Below, one piece after another: positions 1 to 15,168 of a stretch of 64,000 nt of DNA. Under the pieces are notes generated by a model. That model saw only the letters and a list, made by a program, of their open reading frames with translations. It made no database searches and was not told the origin of the DNA. The stretch lies in the NCBI RefSeq assembly GCF_021018895.1, contig NC_079376.1:14013001-14077000 (forward strand). Reading direction: 5' to 3'. The position numbers and the translations under genes are program-made. The first letter of the stretch is position 1. Each line of letters begins with the position of its first letter. The stretch comes from Seriola aureovittata. Its lineage: Eukaryota; Chordata; Actinopteri; Carangiformes; Carangidae.

Positions 1-207
1 CAGTCCCAGGTATCCATAACCACAGGCTGTATGAGGGGTGTGTGTCAAGAAGGGGGGTGGGGGTGGGGGGCAGGCGGGTGATGAGGGACAAAAGGATCTT
101 TTCAGGTCTGCCTCAGAGGGGTGGGGGTGGAGGAGAGATTTTCTTACCAATGATGCATGGATCTGACAGTGTTCCTGCCTGGCCGTACCCACAGGCAGAT
201 GCAGGCC

Positions 208-242
208 GTGTGTATGTGTATGTGTGTTTGTGAGTGTGTATG

Positions 243-312
<70 letters not shown>
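208..312. repeat. (TG)n microsatellite
   Basis: Pure TG for 68 bp (245-312), with a degenerate TG-rich lead-in from 208. Confidence 0.97.
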
Positions 313-314
<2 letters not shown>

Positions 315-2844
315 CTTGTGCATACTGATGTTCACCAGACTCGGAGCGTGTGTGTATCTGAGCCAACAAAACTGAATATATGTAAAGCTCATAAAACATT
401 TCCTAGATGGCAGAGGCGAGCATTTGTTATGTTTCTGTGACATAAGAGTGTAAAGGTCAGAGAGATTATTCTACGCTGCCTTCAAAAAAAAAAAAGTTCA
501 TTATACTGATGCAGGAGCTGCGAGCCAAAGATAGCTTCCCCTCACGAGAGTAGGAAGCCATTCAGGAAGCTCCTATGTGACAGAGCTGAAAGAAATATTT
601 ATCTCTTTCTTCCAGTGGGATGAGTGATGTATGACCCAGGGTTCAGACACGAGGAGGAGGAGACTCTGCAGACGATCCCTAACCATTAAGGTGTTAAATA
701 GCATGTTCTGTGTCAAATAAAGGACAGCATCATATACCTGATGAAAGGGGGGGGATTTTCTAATATATTACAAGAGGAGAAGACGGAGGACAAGATAAGG
801 CGTGTGCGTGTCTACGAAAGAAGACTTGTATAAAAGAAATGTGGCCAGAAGGCAGAGGCTCATATAACAAACCCTTTCCTGAGACAAGACTCAGCTCTGG
901 CTGCTGAGAATCAGATATCTGTATTTTTGGAGCTCGGAGAGAAACGTGATATTGGCATTAGTCTCATGTTTTTGATCAGGAAAGTGACTTCAGTCTGGGA
1001 TGTTTTTGGAATACTTTTGGGAGGATTTAACAGATTTTGGTTAATGTTAGTTTCAGCCTTTTGAAGCCAAATTAAAACAGATCCACATGCTATCCAGTGC
1101 ACGTTCAATGTAAATATTTTTCCACGTGGACGACAGGATGCGCAGACGCTTTATGAAGGAAAGACAAAGGAAAAACTACATTAACAGGGAGACACCTTAA
1201 AGCAGGTGTACACAGTGCTACAACGTCCTACACACAAGCAGTAGTGTTATAATTAAGTGGAAATAAAAACAGTGGTGTACGTATCCAATACAGGAAAAAT
1301 AAAAAACTAATCTCTCTTAAACTGCCCTCAAAGAAAATATTACTGATGTTCATGTGAGAAAAGCTGTAATTGTTTAATCTCATTTAAAGGTTATTACTGG
1401 TGTACTGATGATGTTGTTTTTATTATCAACAAACCCATTTAAAAGATCAAAAATAATAATATGTTAGTGTGTCTCTCAGGACTTTCCCGTCCCGTTTGTG
1501 GCAGAAGATGTAAATGACGAATATATTTCATTTATTTAAGAAGGCTCGGCCATTTTCTGTGACAGCTGGGCAATGTAGAGTTTCACAAATGTTACTCAAA
1601 CATGAGTAAATAATTAATTTGTAAGGACAATGGTGTGAAGTCAAAAAAAAAAATTAGAGAGGGAATGCAGTGCAACAGTGCGGCTCCTTTATGTGTTTTA
1701 ATAGTCTCAGTTTTGCCTCTTTAAAAGGTTTAGAGGAAACATGTCAAAATACAAAAACTGAAAACCAGACAGAAAATAAGGGGTCCAAACAAAATAAAGT
1801 TAAACTACTCTTTTCCTTGGATGACGGACTGACTGACTGTAAATGTCTCTGTAACTCTTCATTTGCTGATGCTCATGGAAACAAAACGTGCACTTTGTTT
1901 TGGTTGTGGTGAAGTACGTCAGTAAGACTAACTCGAAGGACGAGTCTGGTGATATTCTGTAACAAGTCCCACAAAAAGACCCAAAACAACAATAAATCTC
2001 TCCCATTGTCTGTGTGTCCAAAGCTTGATACACATTATTCCCCTGAGCCACAGAGCTCCACTGTTGTCCCGAAACGATTACAAACACAACAATGAGCCAC
2101 ACCACTGCGCTGGCTGACATGTTCACTAGTGCTCATCAATCCACTGCTGGAATTAGTCCCCAACACTTGCTCTATTTTCTTCTGTTTGAGTAACATTTGC
2201 CAAAAACTACAGTGCTCAGCTGTTTAAGGACATTACTTAGCCTTCTAAAAAACAAACAAACTATATGTTTTTGAGTTGTTTTTAAAGATTTATGTCTCAG
2301 TATAGGAACAAATGGACTTGCAGCTGAAGTCAAACAGAATCAAGAGTTAGCTTTTGTATTTTTATCGGCTTTGTTGACAATAAGAAAAATATAAAACTGC
2401 ACCAGATTTGTCCTTTAAAGTAGATTGACTGACTTTGAAAATATAAAATACATATTCAAAACAAAATTTCAGCAATTCAGCGCAGGGAGGCACTGAGCAT
2501 ACATCGGCCTTCACGGGACCTTTAAAAGAAACCGCCATAATGTCGGGGTTTAATATCATATTGTGGGCACTATTTCACAATTAATAATTGATAGTTCAGC
2601 AGACTGTCACCACTCTGATGCTCGTTGTTCTGCTTTTACATCCAGCCAAGACCGATCCATGGGTCTAAACACAGACACATCACCGCCCAGGGCTCAAGGG
2701 GTTTTTGGGGAGGAGCAGCGGTGGCAGACACAACAAGAGGAAGTGGTATGGGATATGGGATAATGAAATCTACCTCACACTCCCGAGGGGCATCACCTCA
2801 CCTTTCCTGGGGCTCACAAATAGCTCAAGTAACAAGCCCCCCCC

Positions 2845-2896
<52 letters not shown>

Positions 2897-5800
2897 ATCC
2901 ACACCCCCGCTGTGCCCAAACCACACCACAGCTACTCTCCACCAGGACCCTGCAGCTATGTGCAGTTTGTACTTTGTTTGCCAACGTTGGAGTGACAGCA
3001 GCCTGAATCTGAGCTGCCATCTTGCTCCCCTCGCCCTTCATCTTCATACTGCAGAGCGGGATAAAATACCCCTCTTGGTTCCACGCAGAAAAAAGAAAAA
3101 AAAGAAAAAGAAAAACATTCAGGAAATGAAAGTTGTAACACGATCCTCTGTGTGCCAAACGTCTCCCTGAGCAGGGACAAAAGGCCCAGAGAAAAGCTGC
3201 TGGCCCTATTTTAGCCTGCAGATGATAGAAGAACAGGGAAGGGTGGTGAGGAGAGGGTAAACACGGAGGAGGAGAAGAAAAGAGGCATACAATTATGATG
3301 AGTGAAAAATTAGAAATCAGGAGTGGGGATGAGCCGAAACTATTTCCTCAGACAGTGAAAGAGGAGGAGGAGGAGGGGGTGGGGGGTGGGGGGTGCGGGT
3401 TCTGCAATGATGAACTCGTCTGTGCAGAAACTGGAGTGCTCCTGCAGCCCTCTGTGCGCAGAGCCCCACATCCCTCAGATATGCATGCACCAAGCAAAAT
3501 AAACTTCCCATTCCGGCCCTGCAGTATGTTTTCCAGCGGGCCTCTCCTGAGAGAAAGCCTTCATGACTCCTCATTGAGTGCTTATGGTCCAGTCGAGTGT
3601 GTCCAAGATGAGGGCAGAGAGAGAGAGAGATAATTTAGATGTTTCACGGCAAAGTGTGAAAAAGCCTAGCCCTGATGTTTATGAATGATCCTGTAAGAGG
3701 GAAAAAGAGGTAGTAAAGAGAGTAAACTTTCTCTCCCTGCTGTTTGGTGAAAGCACTTTTTCTTTTTCTTCTCTCTAACCACTTGTATGCCATGGCTGAT
3801 CACCAGATCATCCTGGAAGCAGAGGGAGGGGGAAATGCTCCACTGGTCCTCTCACTGCTGACTGGTGCATTTGCGGCATGGTGTCAGCGGCCGGTGGTAA
3901 TTACCAGGCTCTCTCTGAGTTACCGCTACACCAACGTGCCACCGGCTCTGGTATGCCAGCTAAGCTCTGTTATTAGGCACAGAGCTGCCACTGCACAGTA
4001 GGCGCTACTTCAGTAGTCAAAGAGTCTTTCTATCTATCTTGTCTGTCTACATAATGAATGATTGTTTTACTGCTGCACTGTAAAGTACAGGCCGGGGTGC
4101 TAAATTAGTAGGATATTTGTCATATGTGGGAAACGTGTTTATCATATGTGGCAGCTATAATTATGCACAGGAGAGTTGTCATCTCACTCTGCCAAAAGGA
4201 CCGAAAAGCCTTTATCAAAGCTGCATTGGTACAGCTGGAAAACCTTTGGGTGTCACTTACCCATCAAAGAAGAACCCTTCTCATTGTCCTGTTGGCCGTG
4301 TCTTCAGTCAGACTTCTAGTTCCTGGAGAGAAACCTGAAGAGAAGTCACATATTTTTCTTGAAATCAGTGTCAGAGATTGAACAGTTACATTCAGCACAC
4401 TCTGAAAGACACTTATGCGGTGTTGAGTTTACTCGCTTTATGTCATGTACATATATGAAAACTGACAGTAAGTAAAAACATTATAAAAAATATATTCATG
4501 AGTTTCTCAATGAATCTTGTAAAAAATGCTCAAAGTAAAACTCACACAATGAACATTTGATACAATCAGGTCAATACATTTGTCGAAACACATGCTATAA
4601 AAAAAAACAAATGATTGAGCAGTGTAACCGGTTATGAAATGATAAAACAATGTGGTACAGCACTGAATAACATTCACAAACCGAAAAAAGAAATCAAAAT
4701 AGTTTCACTGCAAATGTTAGCTTCTTCAGTTGCTTTGGTATGTATCTCAAATGCAGAACTTTGAAACTGTGAAAACATCATGAGACTGTAATTTACAATA
4801 GTAGCCTAGTATAACTCTATATCAAGGAGCTCGTTTCATACAGTAATTGATTAAATTCCTGTTGTGTTTCTTGGTGATGATAAGCTTTTCATTGCCTCTT
4901 ATGAAAAGGGTAGAAAAAGTTGATTTGTGGTTGTCACGTCTAAAGTTTTCACTATCTGCTGATGAGACAAAATAAATTACAAATTGTTCTTCATTATAAA
5001 CGCATACCATCGGTTCTGATCTGTTTGTGGGTGCTACTGAGCTTTTGGAGCTGAAAACTACAGCAGGTTAAAAAAAAATAGAGCCCTTTTTATTCATTCA
5101 ATATTTACACAAAATATTTACTGAAAGGAGGCAGATTTGAACCGAAACTGGGGTAAATCTGATATGGCCATGATGCCATAATGCCTCTAACACAAAGTGT
5201 TTTTTGAACCATGTCCTAAATAGTAAGAATATATGGCACTAAATATATGACAAACAATTTGATGTGGCAGAATAACCTTCAGACCGCTTGAAAATTCAGA
5301 TTCTACAGCAATGATCAATTAATTCTATAATAAATACATATGAAGATGGATTGAGTAGATGCATCATCGTTACAAATTAATACAAAAATGATGAGTTTTC
5401 ACATCCTTGATTTCTCAATGATGTTATTTTGTGAGATTAAAACGAGAAAGATAAAGGTCCTATAAAATCTCTACAACAAAACAGTCTGTCAAGCAATTCA
5501 GTTATTTAGTGGAAGTGTGGCAACATTATGAAGATGCTTTGCAAAGTCATGCAGGTAGTGTCACTGTGTGAGATAAGGATGAGCTGATAATTAGGCAGGT
5601 ATTTTAGTTCATTGACACTTAGAGGTGGGCAAAGAACAAACTCAACAATAACTCAGAGGCTGAAGCCAAAGACGGAAGGAAGTAGATGATAATAGGATAC
5701 GAGGTGAGGATGCGGACAAAAACCTTTCGATGCATTTCACTGTGCATGAGGTCTGAAGTTAACTACGGGTTCAGAAGATCGGCTGATGAGCCAGTTCTGA

Positions 5801-6421
5801 CTTTCTGAAGCTTCAAGACAACAAGAGAAAGGCGATATTCTCTGCTTCACTTTCACTGCCTCCGAGTTTGTCAGGTTTATAACTATGACCCAAGAGCATG
5901 ACTGAGAAAGGCTCAAGGTGCTGAACTTAAACTTGGCGACAGCTGCAGAAACTGGAGACCAGAGAGTTTAAATATAGACCCTTAAAATCCCAACTGGTAC
6001 CCTTGCCCTGCTTCAACACTTTCTTACACATGTACATTCACACTCTCCACTCAGTAATGCTGTACCCTCATTTACACTTGGGTCAAAACTCGCTGGGAGT
6101 GTAACTGTGGTTTGTTTTGGTCAAAAACTTTATTTAAACTGTTCTTTTTTTCACAGTTGTAATTATTCTTTCTCTGGATGAACCAATCGCTCATTACACA
6201 GAGGACTGAGAAAAGCTGCTATTGGATGTAAAAAAAAAAAAACTTGTCTTCTGAGAGAAACCTCTGTTTTTATTTGAATAAAAACAGCCATTAAAAGTAA
6301 TGCTCTCTGAGGCCTTTTAGTGCACATGGTTTATTATCTACTAATGCTCAGAAACAGGACTGAGGTCTCAAAGCCTGAGGCTGTAGAGCTCCACAGTTGT
6401 TTCCTTTATATCATGACTCGT
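313..6421. other. intergenic, no gene found (far 3' side of six6)
   Basis: Open frames are short and resemble no protein family. Mixed composition, with purine-rich patches (3355-3390) and a GGTAATTACC palindrome at 3896-3905, a paired-type homeodomain site. Vertebrate synteny would place six1/six4 to the left, outside this window. Confidence 0.6.
2837..2894. repeat. (C)n-(CA)n compound repeat
   Basis: 24 or 25 Cs run straight into about 17 CA units. Confidence 0.97.
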
Positions 6422-6440
6422 GTGCACCATCTTGTGGCAA
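6422..6440 (-). promoter_or_regulatory. weak CTCF-type motif, minus orientation
   Basis: CACCATCTTGTGG at 6425-6437 matches 11 of 13 positions of the reverse CTCF core. Same orientation as the site at 7039. Confidence 0.3.
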
Positions 6441-7035
6441 AGAGCCAATACTACAAATACAGATGTTTTAAAGTGAATGGTCTTTTTTTTCTTGAAAGTG
6501 AGTTATTTTTTGATCTACGAAAAACACTTTCATATTCATTAAAAATGTGAATTCTGCAGCTTATATGTGTGAGAGATGTGGGCACTGAGGGATACAAACA
6601 ACAAAAAGATTTATTTTCATAGCATTTGAAAAGTTAGTCAATTTTTAAGGTTTATTTTCCCTGAGGATGATTGAATTTCAATAAGGTTTTTTAAAGAAAG
6701 GTAATGTACATAATTAATCCTTACAGCCACGTTTAACAAAGAGAAAGGTGCCTTCAAAAGGTTAAAAAAAAAAAAAAGTGGAAGAATTTTCAGTCTTGAA
6801 AAACTGCCTCTGTGTTTTACAGTAATTCTCTAGTTCAGTTTCAACAGATCCATTGTTGGTGTAAAGCAATATAAATAATTTAAGACTTCCATAAGAGGCC
6901 ACAGGTTTTTAGTTCAGGAGGAAGGTGTTTAAATGTTCCTGAATGAGCTATGGAATAAATGAGAAAGACAGGTTTCCACTCATATCAGGATAAAACATTT
7001 AAAGGCTTATTTAGGCCGTGTCTTTCTTCAGTCAC

Positions 7036-7054
7036 TGTCTCCATCTAGTGGCCA
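7036..7054 (-). promoter_or_regulatory. CTCF-type motif, minus orientation
   Basis: CTCCATCTAGTGG at 7039-7051 matches 12 of 13 positions of the reverse CTCF core YGCCMYCTRSTGG, with a favourable following CCA. It points away from six6. Confidence 0.45.
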
Positions 7055-7369
7055 AATGCTGAACATCACTCACTGACCACTGAGAAATCACAACACTTAC
7101 TCTATTTTCAGTCGGGGTTTCGGTTGTAACTTCTGGCACTTCTGTATTTACTCTTATCTCCATGACACCTGAGAAGTACAAAGCACCGAGTACTGACTTT
7201 TTAGTAGTAGAACTTATATTTTTACTCATATGGAGGCGTACATTTCAAATATGTTTTTACTCTGCAATGTAGATACAAAAACATCAGCTTATAAAATATA
7301 ATGCATCAGTTGAATCTTACCAGTTGTATTTATATTGCAACATTTGGTCAAGAGTTGATTACCAACCAG

Positions 7370-7860
7370 GCAAAGTGGGAAACTGGCTTGGGACCCAAAA
7401 CCGTTAGGGGCCCCAAGGAACCCAGGTTCCCAGTGAGCCAATTAGTTTGTGTTAATTTGATTATTTGCAAATTTGTTGGACAATAAAAACATAATCTAAA
7501 GCAAGGGCTTTAAGATGCATTTTACACTAACCTGATCTTGAGCTCCTGTCTTGTTTGTCACAAATGACATTCTGACTTGTCGTAGCAGGAAAAGCAAAGG
7601 TGTTATTAATAACATAAAAAAGGCAGCTGTGCCATTAAGTGTCCCAGGCAGCTATGACAGTGAAACATTGATTCATTCACACTTGTTGTTCTCCTACTGT
7701 GACATGTAAAGGCCTACACCTTTTACATTTCAGCTGATAGTATGTGTACGTGTTCCTAAATGAATTGTATCGTAACTTGGGGATGGGGAGTATAGGGACC
7801 AACAGAGCTCATTCTTGCACCAAGGCCCCTTAACAGATGAATCCACCCCTGCTTCTGGAT
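7370..7860. other. intergenic, possible old transposon relic
   Basis: GC-rich islands (AGGGGCCCCAAGGAACCC; CAAGGCCCCTTAACAGATGA) in AT-rich sequence suggest a decayed insertion. No coding remnant is recognised. Confidence 0.25.
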
Positions 7861-8401
7861 CCACTACAATATTAAAATAGTTACATATATCAATAATTAA
7901 TATTCTAAATAATGATAGGCCTATATATATTGGACATAACAGATTATATTACAGAAGACTTATTAAAGCCCACATAACATAGAGGAAAAACAATAAAATA
8001 CATCTGAACATCAACAAGGGAAATCTTCAGTGATTACTTACTGAGACATATTTACATTTCACTGCTAACTTCAAATTAGAGTTTGAATACAGTCTCCTTG
8101 CTCCAGAGGCGTGTTTCTGAAATGTGGTTATTGTCGCTTCTTTAAGACTCACCAGTCTCTCACTTTGCCTCAGCACCGTCCATACCGTCTCTCTCTCTGC
8201 GAACACGACATGGACTGATCATATGTCCATCATATATTTGTTACAGGCGCCGAAACTAAGGCCACTTGTCTGCAGCAGCCTGGTGATATGAACACTGACT
8301 GACTTCACTTCGTACGAGGCGCGACTTGATTTACAGCAGAGCTAAACGGGGTCGATCAATCACCATTAGAGATCTCTCCTGTAGTTATAGGCCTAACCTG
8401 C

Positions 8402-8426
8402 AAAAAAAAAAAAAAAAAAAAAAAAT
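8402..8426. repeat. poly(A) tract
   Basis: 25 consecutive A. Confidence 0.95.
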
Positions 8427-8959
8427 CAGTATATGAATTAGTGGCGGTTCCACATGATCAATGAGTGGACCTAAAGGGATTTGGAAGATGGAGCAGCTAT
8501 GAGTGTGCTGTATTGAATTTTGAGGTTTTTTTAACTGCTTGTATAGACCCTGCCTTGTGTCAAAGCTTCAGAAATAGCAGAGAATAGAAAGAGGTAGATT
8601 TAGGTTTAAATGCAGCAGCACAGATGGCAACTTTACCTCCAACTTTGTGGCAACAGTCTGAGGGAGGCCATTTCTTTTTTTATCATGAAAATGTCCCATT
8701 GATCTTGTTGCTGAATGGGACCACATCTCTGCAACCTTCTGAGAAGCAGTGAATACGTTACAGCAGCAAATAGACTTAATATATGGTCATTGTTTTATTA
8801 ATTAAATCCAGTATCAATAGCACACTGAAATCCCCAGGATGTGTCCTAATCAAACCAAAAGAGAAAATGCAGATTTCACATGAATCAGTGCTCTTGCCGA
8901 CAAGTTCTGTCCAAAATGTGGGACATTGAAAAGATTGTTAAAGGCTCACTGACATCCCT

Positions 8960-10056
<1,097 letters not shown>

Positions 10057-10635
10057 AAAATCATCTTAATTCGTATTTACTTAATGTAATTAAAAACTTT
10101 GCAGTTACACTCAAGGTCAAACGTGCAATCCCACCTTCAGTAATTTTATCACTTACAATGTTGCTGTTACAAAACCTGGGCTTATAGGTGTGGATGTTAA
10201 ATATCACACAAACAATAGGCTATAATAGTTTGAAGAATTCATTAGAAAGACATTAAGTGGCCTGTCATGGAGGGAAAGCAGAATTAAAAGCACAGATATT
10301 CATCAACCTGCTGTGAATTGCAATGTTAAAATGTTAAACCGTTGAAATGTTTAAAATGTTTTTAAATCACTAACACGCAGATTTGAAGACAATACATCAA
10401 ACCTTGAGGCAACACACTGACCTTTGGGTGGCCTTCACCCACGATGTATGGTCGTAAGATGGACGCATGGTCTTCTCATGGGATGCTTCCTGTTTGAAGA
10501 TTGCTCCTCTCTAATCTGCGATTGGACATTTGATAAGTCATGTGATTTTAATTATATGACATCACATCTTGCGATAACCCCCAGTTTTATTATTGACTTT
10601 GAGGTAGACCTATCCCCGCTGGAGCTTAGTTGTCC

Positions 10636-10745
10636 TACATTACAGCGTCCGCATACTTTTGGCCACACGTCCAAAATGTTTTTAGAGGATTTATGTACAA
10701 GTGGTTCGAAGAACAGAGGAACGAGGATATGGCCAAAGTGTGAAA
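10636..10745. repeat. possible DNA-transposon end fragment
   Basis: GCGTCCGCATACTTTTGGCC (10645-10664) resembles the terminus of a common fish Tc1/mariner-type repeat. The other end is not identified. Confidence 0.3.
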
Positions 10746-10839
10746 AGAATCAAACTCGTTAATGGGGTTAGCTAAACAGAAGGGATTATACACAGGGTTT
10801 ATTGACTTCAAGTCAGAGAATCACATCAGGGTTTGCCCA

Positions 10840-11105
10840 CGATCAACGGGGGAAGCCAAACGCAGGACAGGGACTCAAGGTTAAAGAGTTCATGTCCGCG
10901 CTCAGGGAGTGAAGGTGCACGGAGGTGAGGGTTGCAGCAGGGATGTGCAGCGTGGCTGGATGACAGGTGGATTAGATGAGTGGATGGGTTTCGGTGAGCA
11001 GGCTGATCAGCAACAGGGGGGCACAGGAAGCTCTGGGCAAAACGGGAAATACTAGAAACACAAGGAATAAACTGGAGGCACGGCCGTGACCCGTGACATG
11101 ATCTT
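10840..11105. repeat. GC-rich repeat-like block
   Basis: GC-rich, ending GGAATAAACTGGAGGCACGG; resembles a dispersed fish repeat. No reading frame of note on the + strand, and the 154-codon minus-strand frame resembles no protein I know. Confidence 0.3.
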
Positions 11106-11849
11106 ATAAATCTGATTATAAAGAAGATTATTGATAAATCAGGTGGAGCGTGCAGCCATGCTGCAGGTGCAGAGCTGGGTGTGTCCGCGGCGCAGAAAAA
11201 TCTCCTGCAGCATCTCACTGCTGATTCAGAGGCTGAGTGGATCCATGCAAACAGATCAGCAGTAGCTGGGCCTAAATTACACAATTGCACACAAACTACT
11301 CATAATCTTCTTTTAAGGTTGTCATGTTATTCCTTATTCTTTGTCTCTTTAAATGTTAAGAGTTAATGAAAGTTAGTTGAAAATGAAATGAGGGGATTTA
11401 TTATTTTTCTGACAAAGCTGTGTTGAGCTTGAAGCCACCACGTAAGAGATATCATTTACAGAAAGTATAAACTAAGCAGGGAAATTAATAAATATAATGT
11501 GGGGAAAATAAATGCACGGTTTTTTGGTGAGTTATTCTTTAAGTGGATGGAGAAATTTGCATTCATTGCCTTGTCCTTTTTATGAAAAAAATCTAATTCA
11601 TTAATCTTTTAATAATTATTTGTTCCATCACGAGGACCTGAAACAAAGACACAGATCTTAAAATTGTATTAAGTCATCAGTGCCTATGTGCTGATGCCTC
11701 TCAATATGTTTGGTGAAAATTGTAGGAAAAAAAATATAATAAATAGCCCGCTAATATCTAACTTCATCTTATTTTGCTGTGGGTTGAAAAGATACCCCAG
11801 TGCTTCAGAAACGTGTGACATCTCTTATGTAGAGCCATGTCAGAAGTCC

Positions 11850-11868
11850 CCGCCACCAGGGGGCGTCA
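11850..11868 (+). promoter_or_regulatory. strong CTCF-type motif, plus orientation
   Basis: CCACCAGGGGGCG at 11853-11865 matches all 13 positions of the CTCF core CCASYAGRKGGCR and points towards six6. Binding is inferred from the motif. Confidence 0.65.
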
Positions 11869-12645
11869 CTATCACGCAGTTTCCGTCTCCAGCTCATGGT
11901 GATGGCGATGCAGCCTGTGAAGCCCACAGAGCAGCAGCCAGCTACTATAAATGAGATTGTTCCTTGAAGAGAAAGCCTCTCTGATGGGGAGAAAAACATC
12001 AGCCAGGTTACAATAACGTGTGACAAAGCAGATACATAAACCTTGAAATAACTGTATTTCCAAGGTTGGGAAACACTGAGGGGAGGAGCGGCTCTAAGTG
12101 AATGTTTCTGATATAAATTCATGGCCTTTGCACAATGAGCAGACACAAAAACGCCTGCTGTTGATTTCTTTGGCCCTCGAAACCAAACTATTTTGATGGT
12201 GAATTTATCAAAAGATCACCCAGTGAGTTCTGGTTTAACCTTGTAAACAACAAGCAATGGGGGTAAAATATATATATTTATATATATAGTGCTTTGGTTG
12301 AAAAACGAAAAGGGGGAGGACAAAAAGCCTGCTGAAAAGGACAAGTTTCCCCTGCTGAGTGACCTCGACCACTTCAGGAAGCGTGTTGAGAGGGAAAATG
12401 TGACAGAGTGACAGTATCAGTGTATCAGCCCTCCACTGCTGCAGACCAGCCCGACTGACATCTAACAACATGAGCATGTCACTTTAAATCCAATACTAAT
12501 GGATTATAATAGTACGATTATGATTATGATGATTATTATGATTATTATTATTATCATCATCAACAACACGTATTCAGATCTTTTACTGACGTAAACATAA
12601 CAATACAACAATAGGCTCCATGGGTATTTAACAGTTCATTACAGG

Positions 12646-13090
12646 CACTCAGTGGCCAATTTATTAGGTACACCTGTACAATGTAGTGCAATCCAATACA
12701 ATAGATGTGCCATAAAACATACAACAGGGTCTTTACAGCGCGCATAACGTCCAGTTTTTGTGTAGGATAAATGTGAAATTCAATCATGTTTACTGAGGTA
12801 ACGGTTGGGTTAGTGTTGTACTGGATTATATTACCTAGGCTACCTTGAGAGGTTTTCTGCATTTACATACATGAGGGGGGCAGAATATCAGAAACACCTC
12901 TGAGTATAACAGCAGTCCAGTACAACACCAACACTGACTACTAGCTCGGTGCTACATCATGTAACTTGATTAACACCTCAATGACAGTGTGACCAAAAAC
13001 TGAACATTACTGGCATCATAAAAGAAGACTATATGGCAGAACAGTTGTACTGGATTGAAGTTTGTTCACGAATGAAGTGGACACTGGGTG
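12646..13090. mobile_element. 445-bp inverted-repeat element (MITE-like)
   Basis: Left end starts CACTCAGTGGCCAATTTATT and the right end, reverse-complemented, starts CACCCAGTGTCCACTTCATT. Similarity extends about 60-70 bp and includes CAATCCA and TGCCATA. There is no coding capacity. It resembles a common fish repeat beginning GTGGCC..TTATTAGGTACACCTGT (from memory). Confidence 0.7.
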
Positions 13091-13149
13091 TATTTTGTAG
13101 GCTATTAATAATTTGAATCTGCAAAGTAACTACAATGGCCGGCAGATAA

Positions 13150-13260
13150 ATGTAGTGGTGCTAAGTATCATGGAAATACTCAAGTAAAGTGCAGTTAATC
13201 AATACTCAAAACTGCATTTGAGTAAATGTCTTCAGTTACATTCCACCAAAGGAGGAGCAT
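13150..13260. repeat. fragment of teleost AT-rich interspersed repeat
   Basis: CAAAACTGCATTTGAGTAAA, then GTTACATTCCACCAAAGG; similar to the end of the repeat in dhrs7 intron 1. It directly follows the inverted-repeat element ending at 13090. Confidence 0.4.
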
Positions 13261-15101
13261 CAGAAGATTAAAAACAAACATATACCTCTCCAAGATGAAT
13301 AAAATAAATGTTACTGTACATTCTTTGAACGAACTGCGAAACCCCAAAATTACGCTCAAAAGCAACGTTTTTGATACAGTGACGCAGCGGGTAAAGGAGT
13401 CCGCAGACAAATTAAAACACTGGGCCCAGTTTAACTCGTATATCTAACTGGTTTCTCTCCATGTTCAAAGTGATATCACTGTACCTCCACACGCAGGGAG
13501 ATAAACGCCGAGCTACTTGTAGACGCTGCGTGTTCTGAAGCCCCCGGTACTGTGCATATCATCATCATATACAAACTTCTGGAGTGAGTCTATGAGTGCC
13601 ATATTTGATTTTACACTTCCTGACGCACAGAAAGCAGGTGTGCGAGGCAGCAGGTTCTACAGGTGAACGACCTCTAATACGGGTTCCTATCAAGGTTGGG
13701 TCCTTAATCGGCTCTTATAGTCCACTGTCATAGATTGTCATGATTTTAAATAATTAAATTCATATGACAGAGACAGCAGGCTGACGAGCCAGAGAGCACA
13801 GCACAGAGCCGAGGTAAATGCTGGTTTGGAATAACAAAACAACATGATGGTAGGTTTTTTAGCAGAGATCACACTTCAAAGTTTCTTCCGTCCACAATCA
13901 CAATGTGAAACTGGAGAAAAATCTGAACCCGTTTATTTAAAGAAAAAAAAAAGAGGGGGCATCTATTCACTTTTACACAAGTGTTGTGTTCACCTTGTTT
14001 GGTGTGGCAGCTCAAGAGGGGAGACAGATGGAGCGTTTTTTAACCGCCTGTACATTATCCGTGACCTTCGGTCTGTCTCCTCCCTGTAGTATATTTCAAA
14101 AAATGCACATACATCACCTTATAGCTCCATTTTATCCTTCCTCTGGTTAGAGAGTTCACAGTCTTAGTAATGAAACAATGCTTTCTGGTGATGTAGCAGT
14201 TCAGTCATCTACAGATTGCTAAAACATAAGAGAGTAAATGCATAATGTTTATGTTTTTTTTTTTTATTATTTATTTATTCACTTATTAGTTTTTAATGCT
14301 CCTTCTTGTACCTAGACCTAGTTATAATCAATTTATCAAATCAAATGTAGGCTACATAATCGTTACTGTTATTATCATTATTGTTATTAATAATAAAAAG
14401 TATTAATTAGTGCTAGTGGTGGAAGGATTTACGACCTGTAGTCTATAGTCTTATTATATATAATATAATAAACTCATAGGTTATTAAGGCACCTACAGCA
14501 TTTTAGTTTAAGCCTACATTATAAAGTTTTTAACCAGTTTGTGTCTTTATCAAAAATAGCTTCGCATACGGCTCCACTTCATTCAGATGCAGCAGTTCTG
14601 CAGACAGCCAGTTGTCATACATGAAGTCATTTAACAAAGTATAGCGCGCTCCAGAGTGACTGCACACAGGGCGAGGTTGACAGATTCAATCACAATGAAG
14701 ACGTATAGTGAAGGCTGCAGCGCGGCCTTCAACTTGTCATAACCAAAGCTGATAGAGCATCTACTTACACAAGTTAACAGCACTTATCTAACAAACCTTA
14801 ACTTGTCAGATAGTCTGAAGATTAAAAATTTGCACAAGTTCTGCACACCATACTGAGATATAAGATGAGATGTTTGCCAAGGTTAGGTTAGTAATAATAA
14901 AAAATAAAAATAAAAAAGATGAGGCATTTTAATTGATTTACAGCAGCCCACAAACTATAGCCTGCTAAATAATTTATGAAATTACGGACGTTCAGTCAAT
15001 GTGCTGAGCTTGTGAGCAGGCTACTACGAGTAAGAAAACAATCAACTGGTAATTAAATCCTTTTAATAGGCCAAGCCATGAGCTCACGCTATACTGCGCG
15101 C

Positions 15102-15168
15102 ACACGCGCACGCACTCTCTCTCTCACACACACACACACTCTCTCTCTCTCTCTCACACACACACACT
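15102..15168. repeat. (CG/CA)n-(CT)n-(CA)n compound repeat
   Basis: Alternating purine-pyrimidine GCGCACACGCGCAC is followed by CT and CA blocks. Confidence 0.9.

Noticed and set aside
10826..11290. 154-codon minus-strand open frame
   Set aside because: Low-similarity, Ser/His/Pro-rich product over a repeat-like GC block; no recognisable domain or splice context.
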